In this document: positions 45,781 through 54,805 of the stretch, in pieces
Layout: the number at the start of each line of letters is the position of its first letter
Numbering within the stretch: position 1 is the stretch's first letter
NCBI RefSeq assembly: GCF_900099835.1
Contig: NZ_FNKP01000001.1
Location: 992,001-1,056,000, forward strand
Length of the DNA stretch: 64,000 nucleotides
Direction: 5' to 3'
Source: Paraburkholderia fungorum
GTDB lineage: Bacteria; Pseudomonadota; Gammaproteobacteria; Burkholderiales; Burkholderiaceae
Made by a program: the position numbers and the translations under genes
Notes under the pieces: generated by a model
What the model was told of the DNA's origin: nothing
Seen by the model: the letters and a program-made list of their open reading frames with translations, nothing else
The model's database searches: none

Positions 45781-46200
45781 GTGAACTCCCCCGCAACGCC
45801 TTTGAGTTCGACCCGTCTCGTTACTCTCTACACCCTTTTTGCCGGGATCTCGATTCTTGCGAACATCGGACTTCAGAAGCTGTTCCTGATCGTGTATGCG
45901 GGACCGTACGGTGTGCCGTTGTCGGTGTTCGTCGGGACGGGCGGCGGCCTCGTGGTGAAATTCCTGCTCGACAAGATCTGGATCTTCCGATACCAGCATC
46001 GGGACCTGTCGCACGGAATCCAGAGCTTCATGCTTTATACCGTGATGGGCCTGGCCACGACCGTGATTTTCTGGGGCTTCGAGTTTGGTGCCGACGCAAT
46101 TTTCCATTCGGAAGCTGCACGCTTTACCGGCGGCGCGATTGGGCTTGCGATTGGTTATGTGGTCAAGTACCGGCTGGACAAGAAATTCGTGTTTGCCTGA
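45781..46200 (+). CDS. GtrA family membrane protein
   Basis: 139 residues, four hydrophobic helices, GTG start 142 bases after the DprE2-like gene. GVPLSVFVGTGGGLVVKFLLDKIWIF and the terminal YRLDKKFVF are GtrA/DPMS-associated signatures. GtrA-family proteins are proposed to flip polyprenyl-phosphate sugars or to anchor partner enzymes; the mycobacterial Rv3789 next to dprE1 belongs here. Context suggests handling of lipid-linked arabinose. Confidence 0.88.
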   Translation: MNSPATPLSSTRLVTLYTLFAGISILANIGLQKLFLIVYAGPYGVPLSVFVGTGGGLVVKFLLDKIWIFRYQHRDLSHGIQSFMLYTVMGLATTVIFWGFEFGADAIFHSEAARFTGGAIGLAIGYVVKYRLDKKFVFA

Positions 46201-46435
46201 TTCGGGCGAATACGCAGAGAGCCAGGGCGTCATCACAGTACTTTTCAGAGAACGCACTGCTACGCGTTCGCGTAAATCCGCCGAGTGAAAGCGTCGTTTT
46301 CACGGATATGCTTTGAGTTTCGCCGGCTACCCATGGTGAAAAAAGAGCGACGCCACGGGCACAGGTCCATCTCGGACGAGCTTGCCGAATGACCGATAAG
46401 TCAGATCCGGTTTGAAAAGATGAGTGAACTGATCA

Positions 46436-47614
46436 ATGAATCGCGAAAATCGTTATTTATTTCCGCTGCTGATTTTTGTTTGTGCGCTATTGCTCTTGTG
46501 GTATCGGGCACCGACGCGCATCGAGCATGGCTACCTCTGGGCGGAAGATGCCGCCATATTCATCACCCAGGCCTACGATGCCGGGCGCCATTCGTTCTTT
46601 CTGTCTTATTCCGGGTACTGGCATTTCGTCCCCCGGCTCGTCGCGTGGCTTCAGATGAGGACCACGCCTCTCACGGCGGCACCCTATTTTTTCGTGTGGG
46701 CGTGCGTACTGATTACTGCGCTCACCAGTGCCTATATCGCTTACGCATTCCGCCGTTTCTCGCGTCCGGTAGCCGGGCTTTTCGCCCTTGCTCCACTACT
46801 CGTGCCGCAGACCGGCGAATGTTTGCTGAACGTCACGAATATTCAATGGATACTGTTTCCCGCACTACTGGTTTTGCTGTGGGAGAACCTGTTCAATCCA
46901 CCTGAATCGGGATACATCATTCGCGGGCTCGCTGCAGCCGCAATTTCGCTCACCGGGCCTTTTGGCATCATTGCGCTGGGCCCCGTCACTATAGCGGGCG
47001 CTTATGCATTGCGCAGCGGACGTTTGTCACGTCGCCAGTTTGGATTCTTTCTGCTCTATCTGCTTGGCGTTCTTGGGCAAATCTACGCGGTGAAAACGAG
47101 CGCGGCGCCCCCGCTCGAATTTGGCGCTCGTCCCTATCTGTTGCGTTACAGCGCGCGCCTGCTGCGCGAGGTATTCACCGATCTTCTGCCTTTGCCCGAT
47201 AGCGTTCCTACCATTGCCGGTCTGATTCTGGCTATTCCGCTGGTATTCGTGGTGGCCAGATCGCGTGCGCGCGGCACCTGTCTGCTGCTTGCATCGATGG
47301 CGGGCCTCATCTGGCTGTTAGGCGCCGGCCGATCGAATCCTTACCTCGACCATATGATGTGGTACGGCTTTGGTGCCCGTTATATTTATCCGGCGCTAAT
47401 GTTCTTCTTCTGGGCAGCGCTGCTTTCGTTCGAGACAGCGACCTCGACAACGTCGCGCTATGTAGCCGGCGGATTGATCGTGGTGATCTTGCTGTCGAGC
47501 GCTGCGCGATTTCAGGCGCAGGAGTGGCCGAGAACGGAAATCACACGTAGCAGCACCGGCTATGTGATGAAGGTGGCGCCGAACTGGACGGCGCAGATTC
47601 CGGACCGACATTGA
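46436..47614 (+). CDS. Polytopic GT-C-like membrane protein, candidate polyprenyl-phosphate-sugar transferase
   Basis: 392 residues, about ten hydrophobic helices. An acidic pair in the first loop (WAEDAAIF, Glu37-Asp38) is in the place where GT-C glycosyltransferases carry their catalytic Asp/Glu, and HFVPRL follows at 63-68. The last 50 residues form a short extracytoplasmic tail. I do not recognise a named family. Directly downstream of the DPA-like genes and GtrA, it is a reasonable candidate for the enzyme that uses the lipid-linked sugar. The ribosome site is weak. It converges with the related protein at 47663. Confidence 0.7.
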   Translation: MNRENRYLFPLLIFVCALLLLWYRAPTRIEHGYLWAEDAAIFITQAYDAGRHSFFLSYSGYWHFVPRLVAWLQMRTTPLTAAPYFFVWACVLITALTSAYIAYAFRRFSRPVAGLFALAPLLVPQTGECLLNVTNIQWILFPALLVLLWENLFNPPESGYIIRGLAAAAISLTGPFGIIALGPVTIAGAYALRSGRLSRRQFGFFLLYLLGVLGQIYAVKTSAAPPLEFGARPYLLRYSARLLREVFTDLLPLPDSVPTIAGLILAIPLVFVVARSRARGTCLLLASMAGLIWLLGAGRSNPYLDHMMWYGFGARYIYPALMFFFWAALLSFETATSTTSRYVAGGLIVVILLSSAARFQAQEWPRTEITRSSTGYVMKVAPNWTAQIPDRH

Positions 47615-47662
47615 GGTTCTGCTTAGTGCCCGAAAAATAGAGGCCACGCATGATTAATGAAA

Positions 47663-49303
47663 TCACTGCGTGAAATCCGGGACCTTTGCGAGCAGGCAGA
47701 ATTTGCCATCCAGATAGGCATATGCCGGACCGAAATCCGCTTTACCCGTAAAGCCGGACCAACCTGCGTCGAGTGGCGCGCCCGCAATATGTTGCGCCAC
47801 ATCCGCGCGACTCATGCCCGAGACGCCATAACCGATCGTGCGTCCTGACGAATCGGTCACCACGACAAGCACGGCGTCTTGTCGGGACTTTTTCGGGGCA
47901 ACCCAGCCGAATACCTGATGACCCGATTCGGCCTGGATCGCGCTCTCGAAAGTACCGCTGCACAGCGAGTCGTCCCGTCGCAACGGGTCGTACCTCACGA
48001 CGCCGGCGTCGTGCAGCCAGCCAGCCGAATAAGGTCCAATGTTTTCGGTGCTCGCGTACCTGGTGAACTCCATATAAAGCGTATGCATGGATGTCGGATA
48101 GACATAGTTATCGAAATTCGGCTGATCGAGTTCGATCTTCGGCCCGAGAACAGCCAGCCTCGCGTTGAACAGATTGGGCTTGAACGCGGCTTCACGTTGC
48201 ACCGGAGCAAAGATGAGCAGCAGCACAAGCGGCGCGTACCCGATAAAGCGCAGCGATGTTTTCTCCTTCACCAGATCGACGATCAGCAGAACCGTGAACA
48301 GATAGTAGAGAAGCGGCAGAATCACGTAACGTCCGCTGAACGCGCTAGCGAGTCCCAATACCCAGCGGCCGTTCGCGGCCGCGAGGATGGATACGACGCA
48401 AAACGCGGCGCCTCCAATCAGGAAAGCGCGATAACGGGTGACCTCCTGTCCAAACACTGTTCTGGCGCACGCGCCAATCCCGGCAATCAGTGCGAGCGCC
48501 CCGACCACTTCGCACGCATTGAAATCGTTGACGACTCGAATGAAGGGTGAGCCGGCTAGCAGTAGCGCGAATCGAAGACTTGCGAATCGGATCTGCGCAA
48601 CCTCCGGATCGACGGGATACACGGGCATCACATACTTGTACATATAGGCCGCGACCGCGATTGCACCGACGACCACAACCGTCACGATCTCTTTGCGCGG
48701 CCTGCGCAGAATCAACGCTTGAAGTACGAGCACGGGGAATACGAAGACGCCGTTTGCTGCGCAAAGCTCGGCGAGTACGGCGAGCAATAGCGCGGTGCGG
48801 ACCCGAGCAGACCGGTTGCCCGCGCGCGTGAATTCCGCGCTTGCCCAAATCGCGAACAGAATGACACCCGTGTTCTGAACGTTGAACGGGAAGGTGTAGT
48901 TGTCGCCGTTGCACCACGAAAACACCATGCCGACAGTCGCTGCGGCAGCGACCACCCAACGTGCTCCGGAAAGCTCGATTCGCGCAGCAATGACAACGGT
49001 AGTGAGGGCAGCGAAGCACAGACCGACGACCGTCGTGAAGATACTCCAGCCGCCGAACCATCTGATGTCAGCCAGGAAAATCAGACGCGGGATCACGATG
49101 CGGTGGTTGACGTGAAGCTCCCAGAAAACCTTCCAGTCACCGCGACGAATGCTCTGGTCAAATCCGATGACCCCGTCCCATTGATCCTGCGTGGGAATGG
49201 ACAGGAAATGATTGAATACACCCACGAGGGTCGTGACGCAGATATAGACCGCTAAAGCGACCGCAACGATAGCCGGAATGGCCGAACCCGCTCTGATTTT
49301 CAT
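47663..49303 (-). CDS. Polytopic GT-C-like membrane protein, function unknown
   Basis: 546 residues from ATG 49303 (an upstream extension to 49399 has no motif support). About eleven helices in the first 410 residues, then a soluble tail of about 130 residues containing HQVFGWVAPKKSRQ. The first loop has an Asp pair (TQDQWDGVI, Asp40 and Asp43) followed by HRIVIPRL at 67-74, the same layout as the protein at 46436. This suggests both are GT-C fold transferases acting from the periplasmic side. The C-terminal tail may bind acceptor. It is transcribed toward 46436-47614 with only 48 bases between and no terminator visible. Confidence 0.7.
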   Translation of the reverse strand: MKIRAGSAIPAIVAVALAVYICVTTLVGVFNHFLSIPTQDQWDGVIGFDQSIRRGDWKVFWELHVNHRIVIPRLIFLADIRWFGGWSIFTTVVGLCFAALTTVVIAARIELSGARWVVAAAATVGMVFSWCNGDNYTFPFNVQNTGVILFAIWASAEFTRAGNRSARVRTALLLAVLAELCAANGVFVFPVLVLQALILRRPRKEIVTVVVVGAIAVAAYMYKYVMPVYPVDPEVAQIRFASLRFALLLAGSPFIRVVNDFNACEVVGALALIAGIGACARTVFGQEVTRYRAFLIGGAAFCVVSILAAANGRWVLGLASAFSGRYVILPLLYYLFTVLLIVDLVKEKTSLRFIGYAPLVLLLIFAPVQREAAFKPNLFNARLAVLGPKIELDQPNFDNYVYPTSMHTLYMEFTRYASTENIGPYSAGWLHDAGVVRYDPLRRDDSLCSGTFESAIQAESGHQVFGWVAPKKSRQDAVLVVVTDSSGRTIGYGVSGMSRADVAQHIAGAPLDAGWSGFTGKADFGPAYAYLDGKFCLLAKVPDFTQ

Positions 49304-49583
49304 TTTTCCGACGCGTCGATAGTTGTGCCCATCGCTCCATCGACAGGCCGCATTACTATGCCAGCATCTTTTGACGGCGGTCAAACGCAGTGCCGTCAAG
49401 CTTCGCGCTAGTTGGCTCTACGTATCACTGCGATGAGAATCAACGCGGCGTTGCCTGATGCTGACTGTTGCGATCGCGCGCCGACCTGGGCTGCGTGTAT
49501 CCCGGACTCGCGTTAGAGTTTTTCGGTGGATCATACCGAGCGCGACGTAAGGGAAAGTGCGTGCCGGTACGCGCGCGTTGCTC

Positions 49584-50771
49584 TCACTTCGATTCGGCAA
49601 CAACGGTGCGATCGGGCGAGGGTGTTGGCGAGGGCGTCGTCGTCGTCGTTGTCGCGGTCGAAGGACGAATCTGCCGCCCTTCACGCCACCCGTAGTGCCG
49701 GTAGTGACTTACCGGGTCCACCTCCGCCTCGCGTACATCGGGGTTGGCGGCAAGATAATCGACCGGGTCGAAATCTGGCGGGAACGCGATCGGCTCCAGC
49801 GCATCCAGATCGTATTTCTGTCCGGATACGCGCGTGGCAGGTGCTGTTCCGGTTGCCTCGGCGGTCATCTCTTTGAGTTTGCGATGCACCCGCCAGAAGG
49901 GTACGCCGGGGGCTGCATCGTGCGCCGCTTCCTCCATGCGCCGCCAGCTCTCGGCGATGTATTCCCGATCGCGTGAACGTCGCAGCACCACGGAAAATTC
50001 GATTTCGTTTCGCGCTGTGTCGCGGAACCCCTCGCACGCGTAGTCGAGCAGATTCATCCCGCACAGATCCTTGATGAGCCTGGCGAACGTCCGCGGTGTA
50101 AAAACCCAGCAATGCACATCGTGGTAAGTGCCGTTCTCGAACGAATCGCGCGCAAGATGCAGCGCGCCTTCCCAGGTGTGATGCAGTCTGCAGGGCGTGG
50201 TGCCGATGCGCCTTTGCCATGCGTCGAGCGCATTGACATCGACCGCGTTCAGGCAGAAGTCGAGAATGGAATAGGGATGAGGAACCCGCGCGCGTTCGAT
50301 ATAGCTCGCCAGAACTTCGGGCAAGCCGCTCTCGCGGCGGAAATAGTCGAACGTAAAACGGCGGTCGGGCACCACGAGCCGGACTTCGCCGGTCGGCTTG
50401 AGCACGGCGGCGAGTTCGCGCAGCCAGGTGACGAGATCGGGAACATGCTCGACCACGTGTGACGCAACCACATAATCGACGTACCGGCCATTAATCGCCT
50501 CGTGCAGAGAGTTTTGGCCCCAGATCGCATCGACGTCGACGATTTCGTTCACCGCGACATTAGGATCGTCTTTATATTTTTGCTGGAGATGCGGGGTATC
50601 GGCATGATCGACGTAGATGATCGAACCGCCATCACTTCGTCTAACAAGCGGCCAGCAGAGCGCGCCAATTTCAACGCCTACGCTGTTCTGAATATTCAAT
50701 CCGCGCAACAAGCGGTATCGACGCTTGTCCCGATAGCTGAGTGCTTCGAGACCATCGTCTTCGTTCCTCAT
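49584..50771 (-). CDS. SAM-dependent methyltransferase-like protein with C-terminal NPDV module
   Basis: 395 residues from ATG 50771, chosen for GGGAGGCAAT immediately upstream. Residues about 30-140 form a class I methyltransferase fold: VGVEIGALCWPLV (motif I, degenerate), IIYVDHAD, ASHVVEHVPDL and LKPTGEVRLVVPDRR. Residues 334-366 are a separate module (FDPVDYLAANPDV...HYRHYGWREGR) shared with the TagF-like protein at 14918. The tail is Thr/Pro-rich and probably disordered. Likely modifies a sugar or chain end. It lies 280 bases upstream of the GT-C-like gene on the same strand. Confidence 0.82.
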   Translation of the reverse strand: MRNEDDGLEALSYRDKRRYRLLRGLNIQNSVGVEIGALCWPLVRRSDGGSIIYVDHADTPHLQQKYKDDPNVAVNEIVDVDAIWGQNSLHEAINGRYVDYVVASHVVEHVPDLVTWLRELAAVLKPTGEVRLVVPDRRFTFDYFRRESGLPEVLASYIERARVPHPYSILDFCLNAVDVNALDAWQRRIGTTPCRLHHTWEGALHLARDSFENGTYHDVHCWVFTPRTFARLIKDLCGMNLLDYACEGFRDTARNEIEFSVVLRRSRDREYIAESWRRMEEAAHDAAPGVPFWRVHRKLKEMTAEATGTAPATRVSGQKYDLDALEPIAFPPDFDPVDYLAANPDVREAEVDPVSHYRHYGWREGRQIRPSTATTTTTTPSPTPSPDRTVVAESK

Positions 50772-51280
50772 ATTGCCTCCCAAGGTAATGTGAATCCTTT
50801 GGTCGCGCTCTCAGAGCGGACTGAGTGCGCATCGGCTGGCCAATTTATTGATTTGTCTCTTCTGTGCGGATAGCCGCTAAGTCGCGCCACTTTTTGGCGC
50901 GCGACGAATAGGGCTCGGGCACTAGATCACATACTGCGCAGAACGCGGATGTTCTGTTTTTTCCGATCACCTGAAACACCTGACGCGCGTTAGCGGATGA
51001 ACAAAAACAGGCTTCACCTTAGCATTAATGGCGTGGCGCTGTTAATCGTCTGCCGCATTTTGCTGCATGGAAATCAGGAGTCTGGAAACTAATCGGCATT
51101 CGAATTTATTAATCAGACAATTACAGTTCACATACCAAGTTGAATAAAATCGCAATTCGTGTAATTAAATGCATGGTGCGAACTTCAATTGCGTCGAAAT
51201 ACGGTTTCATTCAAATGCGGATGTGTCCGAGCGCGTTGCGCTCGAAGTCCGCCAGGTATAACGCGAATGTCTGAAGTGGC
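50772..51280. other. AT-rich intergenic region, no gene seen
   Basis: About 510 bases between two minus-strand genes. The stretch 51050-51180 is markedly AT-rich for this genome and is a plausible regulatory region for the methyltransferase. A 7-bp GC stem (51228-51234/51238-51244) just past the end of the eight-gene operon lacks a T-run on the minus strand, so termination there is unproven. Confidence 0.45.
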
Positions 51281-52159
51281 TCAATCCAGCCGGACAGGCT
51301 GACCGGTATGCGGGTGCGGCCGCGACGCATAGAAGTCGAAGAAATGCTTCTGCCATAGCGCGCAAACCATATCCATCTGCTCGATCAGCAAGGGCGAGAA
51401 GGTTGCCGAAGCGTCGGCTTCATCGACTTTGGTCCGCATACGATCGAACAGGAGTTTCTCGAAGTCGTTGATGCAGTAGTCCCGCCGCTCCTGGTCATCG
51501 AATGGGTACGCAGCGCATGCCAGATCCGCGCGCTGCGAAATATACGTGCTAAACAGCCGCTCGATAATGAACGGCAGAAACGGCGCCGGATCGGTATGGG
51601 TCGTGTCGGTCATCACCGCGACCGCCGCTGCGTGGGCGGGATTGGCGTCGAGAAAGTCGGCAATGGGAAGTAACACGCCCCCCACATAGTCTTGCCAGAA
51701 GCGCCGCGAGCCGACCCAGAAATTGCAGTAGAGCAACGACTGCGGGCCATTTCTCGCGGCGTGCTGAATCGACAGGTCGACGCCGCTAGCATCCAGCAGC
51801 GCCTGCGCCGCTTTCTTCAAGCCAGGGTGCGCGTGCTCGCCCTGCATCCAGACGTTGTACGACCAATAGGCCAGTTGCGGAAACGGATTGATGAAGCAAA
51901 CATCCGCATTCGAATGACGTTGCACGAATTCGAGGAACCGTGCTCCCGACATCTTGGCCTTGAGCGTGAACTTCGGCGAGAAGAGTCCGGTGAAGTTGTG
52001 TTGCAGATGATCGCCGTTGCGATACATATCAACCAGTATCTTGAACTCGCGCCACTGCGGCCGCGAATTGTCAGCCATCACCCACGGCAGAAATTCCGTA
52101 CATGTGAGGGTCTGATCTGCCGCGTAGATCGGCTCGTATATCGCAACGGTTTTACTCAT
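51281..52159 (-). CDS. Unknown protein of the glycan operon
   Basis: 292 residues from ATG 52159, whose start overlaps the stop of the histidine-phosphatase gene. No signal peptide or membrane segment. Conserved-looking phrases are SKTVAIYEPIYAAD, ADVCFINPFPQLAYWSYNVWMQGEHAHPG and LLYCNFWVGSRRFWQDYV. It is rich in aromatic residues. The phrase NFWVGSRRFW followed by later acidic clusters recalls sugar-chain-modifying proteins, but I cannot assign a family. Last gene of the minus-strand operon; its coupling to a phosphatase and glycosyltransferases suggests a role in the same glycan. Confidence 0.75.
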   Translation of the reverse strand: MSKTVAIYEPIYAADQTLTCTEFLPWVMADNSRPQWREFKILVDMYRNGDHLQHNFTGLFSPKFTLKAKMSGARFLEFVQRHSNADVCFINPFPQLAYWSYNVWMQGEHAHPGLKKAAQALLDASGVDLSIQHAARNGPQSLLYCNFWVGSRRFWQDYVGGVLLPIADFLDANPAHAAAVAVMTDTTHTDPAPFLPFIIERLFSTYISQRADLACAAYPFDDQERRDYCINDFEKLLFDRMRTKVDEADASATFSPLLIEQMDMVCALWQKHFFDFYASRPHPHTGQPVRLD

Positions 52160-52749
52160 ACGTGACCTGCGCGTTCCATGCAGTAGCGGTTCAGGTCGGC
52201 ACGCCACGTCAGATACGTGAACGAAGCGTTCGGGACGGTAAAGCTCGGGTAGTGCGTTTCGATAGGTACGCCGAGAAGGTGTTGCAGCATGACGCTGATC
52301 GGGCCGCCATGTGCAACCACGGTGAGCAACCCTGCGTTCGCGCTTTGAGGCCGGATCTCGCTGTCGACCCATTGCTGTACCCGGTGTGCCATGTCCAGGT
52401 GCGACTCGCCTTCTTCATACCGATTGCGGATGTCGCGGTTGAAGTCGGGAAACGCCGCGTTGAAATCGGCTTCGAGCCAGGAGCCGTAGATGCCCGGATG
52501 TGTTTCGGCCAGTCTCGCGTCGAACTTGATGGGTTGCGTGTCGCCGAAAACCAGTTCGGCGGTTTGCCGCGCTCGCGCCCACGGACTGCAATAAATCTGC
52601 GAAGGCCTGAACGCAAAACGTTCGAGCGTAGCGGCGAGATTGACCGATTGAGTTTTGCCCAACTCGGTCAGGCCGTCTTTGTCGGTTGAAATCAGCAGGC
52701 GCTTTTCATTGGCGACTGATTGCCCGTGTCTGATCAGTAGGAGATCCAT
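52156..52749 (-). CDS. Histidine phosphatase family protein (phosphoglycerate-mutase-like)
   Basis: 197 residues. LLLIRHGQSVANEK carries the phospho-accepting His8 in the RHG motif. SPWARARQTAELV supplies the second Arg, and VVAHGGPISVML the second catalytic His. Likely a small-molecule phosphatase, for example of a sugar phosphate. Such enzymes in heptose pathways are usually HAD type, so the role in this operon is open. It starts 15 bases after the preceding glycosyltransferase and overlaps the unknown gene downstream by 4 bases. Confidence 0.9.
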   Translation of the reverse strand: MDLLLIRHGQSVANEKRLLISTDKDGLTELGKTQSVNLAATLERFAFRPSQIYCSPWARARQTAELVFGDTQPIKFDARLAETHPGIYGSWLEADFNAAFPDFNRDIRNRYEEGESHLDMAHRVQQWVDSEIRPQSANAGLLTVVAHGGPISVMLQHLLGVPIETHYPSFTVPNASFTYLTWRADLNRYCMERAGHV

Positions 52750-52764
52750 ATCGGTATATCCGCT

Positions 52765-53820
52765 TTAGCTTTCGTTGTTGCCGGTGATGAGTTCGAGGAA
52801 CGTTTGCGCCGGTTCCGCGAGGCCGAATCGCCGATGCGTGTCCGCATGCGCCTCGAGCCGCAACGTATTGCGCAACTGCGCATCCTGATAAAGCCGTTCC
52901 ATGGCATTGGCCCAGTCTTCGGTCGTGTTGTTGACCAGCAGACCGGTCTTGCCGTCAGTCACCGCCTCTTCGTACACCGGCGACTGCGAGTAGATGCCCG
53001 GAATGCCCAGGCTGCCGTAGTCGATGTACTTGATGCACGATTTGCAACTGTTGAAGAACAGCGCATCGGGATCTTCACGGCCGCCGAGCGGCACGATCGA
53101 AAACATATAGCCTTCGTCGCGAATCGCCGCTTTATAAGCAGAGTTCTCGAGAAAACCTTTGGAAACCAGACGCGGAATTCGCGTCATTTCCGGGAACCCG
53201 TCGCCCCAGAATTCGAGCACGACTTCCTGATGGCGTTCGAGGAACTCGACCACGACCTTGAAGAACTCCTTTCGGAACTGGACGAGCTTGATGCCGTCCG
53301 TGTTGGAGAACAGGACCTTGGGCGGCGTTGCTTCGCGCCAGTCTTCCGGAGCGGAGGGAACCGACTGATGATCGAAGCCGTTCGGAATCACGACCACCGA
53401 CGGCCTGAGGCGCCGCAATCTGTTCTGCAGCGTCTGATTCGAAACCGTCGCGATCGACGCCTGCCGGATCAGCCACGTGATATTGGCCAGCAAGTCGTCG
53501 TTCAGATCGGTGACGCTGTACATCGGCAGATCGATGATCCAGTCGTCCATGTCGTAAATCGTGCGCAGGCCCAGGTCATTGGCCATGCGCATGACGTCGG
53601 TGGCACGATTGGACGTGTGCTTGTTGAAGAGCACGGCATCGAAGCGGCGCAGCTGCCCGACGGTCACGTCGCTTTCGACAATCTGCTCCCATTCGAGCAT
53701 CCCGTTGTGTGCCATGTAGTTCAGCAACGGGCCAAAGCGGGCCGCGATCGAGCGCGACATCAAGCGGTCATGCGATAGCGAAATTCGCTGGACAACAAGT
53801 AGACGGGGAGGCTTCCGCAT
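52765..53820 (-). CDS. Glycosyltransferase (GT4-like)
   Basis: 351 residues from ATG 53820, one base past the preceding stop. RLLVVQRISLSHDRLMSR begins the N-terminal domain. FNKHTSNRATDVMRMA and YDMDDWIIDLP are a pattern seen in GT4-like proteins that share 'DD.ID'. VIPNGFD, VLFSTNTDG-type strand and FEFWGDG precede a degenerate EX7E region, NSCKSCIKYIDYGSLGIPGIYS. Donor unknown. Confidence 0.85.
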   Translation of the reverse strand: MRKPPRLLVVQRISLSHDRLMSRSIAARFGPLLNYMAHNGMLEWEQIVESDVTVGQLRRFDAVLFNKHTSNRATDVMRMANDLGLRTIYDMDDWIIDLPMYSVTDLNDDLLANITWLIRQASIATVSNQTLQNRLRRLRPSVVVIPNGFDHQSVPSAPEDWREATPPKVLFSNTDGIKLVQFRKEFFKVVVEFLERHQEVVLEFWGDGFPEMTRIPRLVSKGFLENSAYKAAIRDEGYMFSIVPLGGREDPDALFFNSCKSCIKYIDYGSLGIPGIYSQSPVYEEAVTDGKTGLLVNNTTEDWANAMERLYQDAQLRNTLRLEAHADTHRRFGLAEPAQTFLELITGNNES

Positions 53821-53821
53821 G

Positions 53822-54805
53822 TCAGAGACTTTCCCGTGCAAGAAGGGCGGCGATCTGAGGTCCAATGATGGATGCTGAGTGTTGTGACATCACGCGTTCG
53901 TAAGTTGCTGCTATTTTCGCGTCGCGGTCGGCGTCGGTGAGCGCGTGCCTGATTGCCGAGGCCAGTTCGCTGACCGAGTCGGTCGGCGCGTACCAGACGT
54001 CGCTGGCGAAGTGTTCCCGCTGCCATGCGCCGTCCGACATGACGAGCGGCTTCTGCATGATCGCGGCCTCCAGGCTCGACCGGCCGGGCGGGTCGATGCT
54101 CGGTTCGACCATCACGCTGCAGTTGGCGATGATCGAGCGCAGCAGCGCGCTACACGGCTGCACGAACGGAAGAAACGTGATGCCGGGATGCGCTTCGGCA
54201 ACGCATTGCCGGAAGTAGTCGTCGTCGCGCGCGCCTCCGACGAACAAACCGTCCACGCCGATCTCATTCAGCGCGCGGATGGTTTGCAGCTGATTCTTGA
54301 TCGGCTCGATCAACCCGAGACCGAGTGCGAATTCCGTGCTGTTCGACACGGTTGACAGCAGATCGAGATCGGGCTGCGCGAGGAAGCGGTTCGAGACGCA
54401 GGTGGGCAACACCTCGATTTTGTCCTCGGGTACCTGAATGTATTGCGTGAAATTCTCGAGTTCGGCGCGCGACTTGAACAGCAGCTTGTGCGCGATCCGC
54501 GTCATTTCCTGGATTCGCTCGACTTCGCTGGCCGGCACCGGGCCGAGCCACCAAACGTTCGGCCAGAGGAAGATGCGCTTGTTCCTGACGGCTGCTTCGC
54601 GCAGGATCGCGTGTCCGTCCGAGTTGACGGAAAAATGGATCACGCCGTCGTAAAAATTCAGCGGGCGACTGCCGATTCCGTAGATGTCGATATGCACGCC
54701 CGACGCTTTCAGGATTTCCGCCACCTGTACCAGCTCCGACTCGCCGCCGCCGCTGACGGCAAACGCGGTGCTGTACGTGGTGAGAATGAATTTAAGCCCG
54801 GACAT
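53822..54805 (-). CDS. GT4-like glycosyltransferase
   Basis: 327 residues from ATG 54805, for which GGAGA lies 6 bases upstream; a second ATG at 54811 sits directly on that site and is unlikely. N-terminus FILTTYSTAFAVSGGGESEL has the Gly-rich loop. VLPTCVSNRFL, ALGLGLIEPIKNQLQTI and DPPGRSSLEAAIMQKPLV (EX7E-like) define the C-terminal domain. It overlaps the upstream glycosyltransferase by 14 bases. Confidence 0.87.
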   Translation of the reverse strand: MSGLKFILTTYSTAFAVSGGGESELVQVAEILKASGVHIDIYGIGSRPLNFYDGVIHFSVNSDGHAILREAAVRNKRIFLWPNVWWLGPVPASEVERIQEMTRIAHKLLFKSRAELENFTQYIQVPEDKIEVLPTCVSNRFLAQPDLDLLSTVSNSTEFALGLGLIEPIKNQLQTIRALNEIGVDGLFVGGARDDDYFRQCVAEAHPGITFLPFVQPCSALLRSIIANCSVMVEPSIDPPGRSSLEAAIMQKPLVMSDGAWQREHFASDVWYAPTDSVSELASAIRHALTDADRDAKIAATYERVMSQHSASIIGPQIAALLARESL

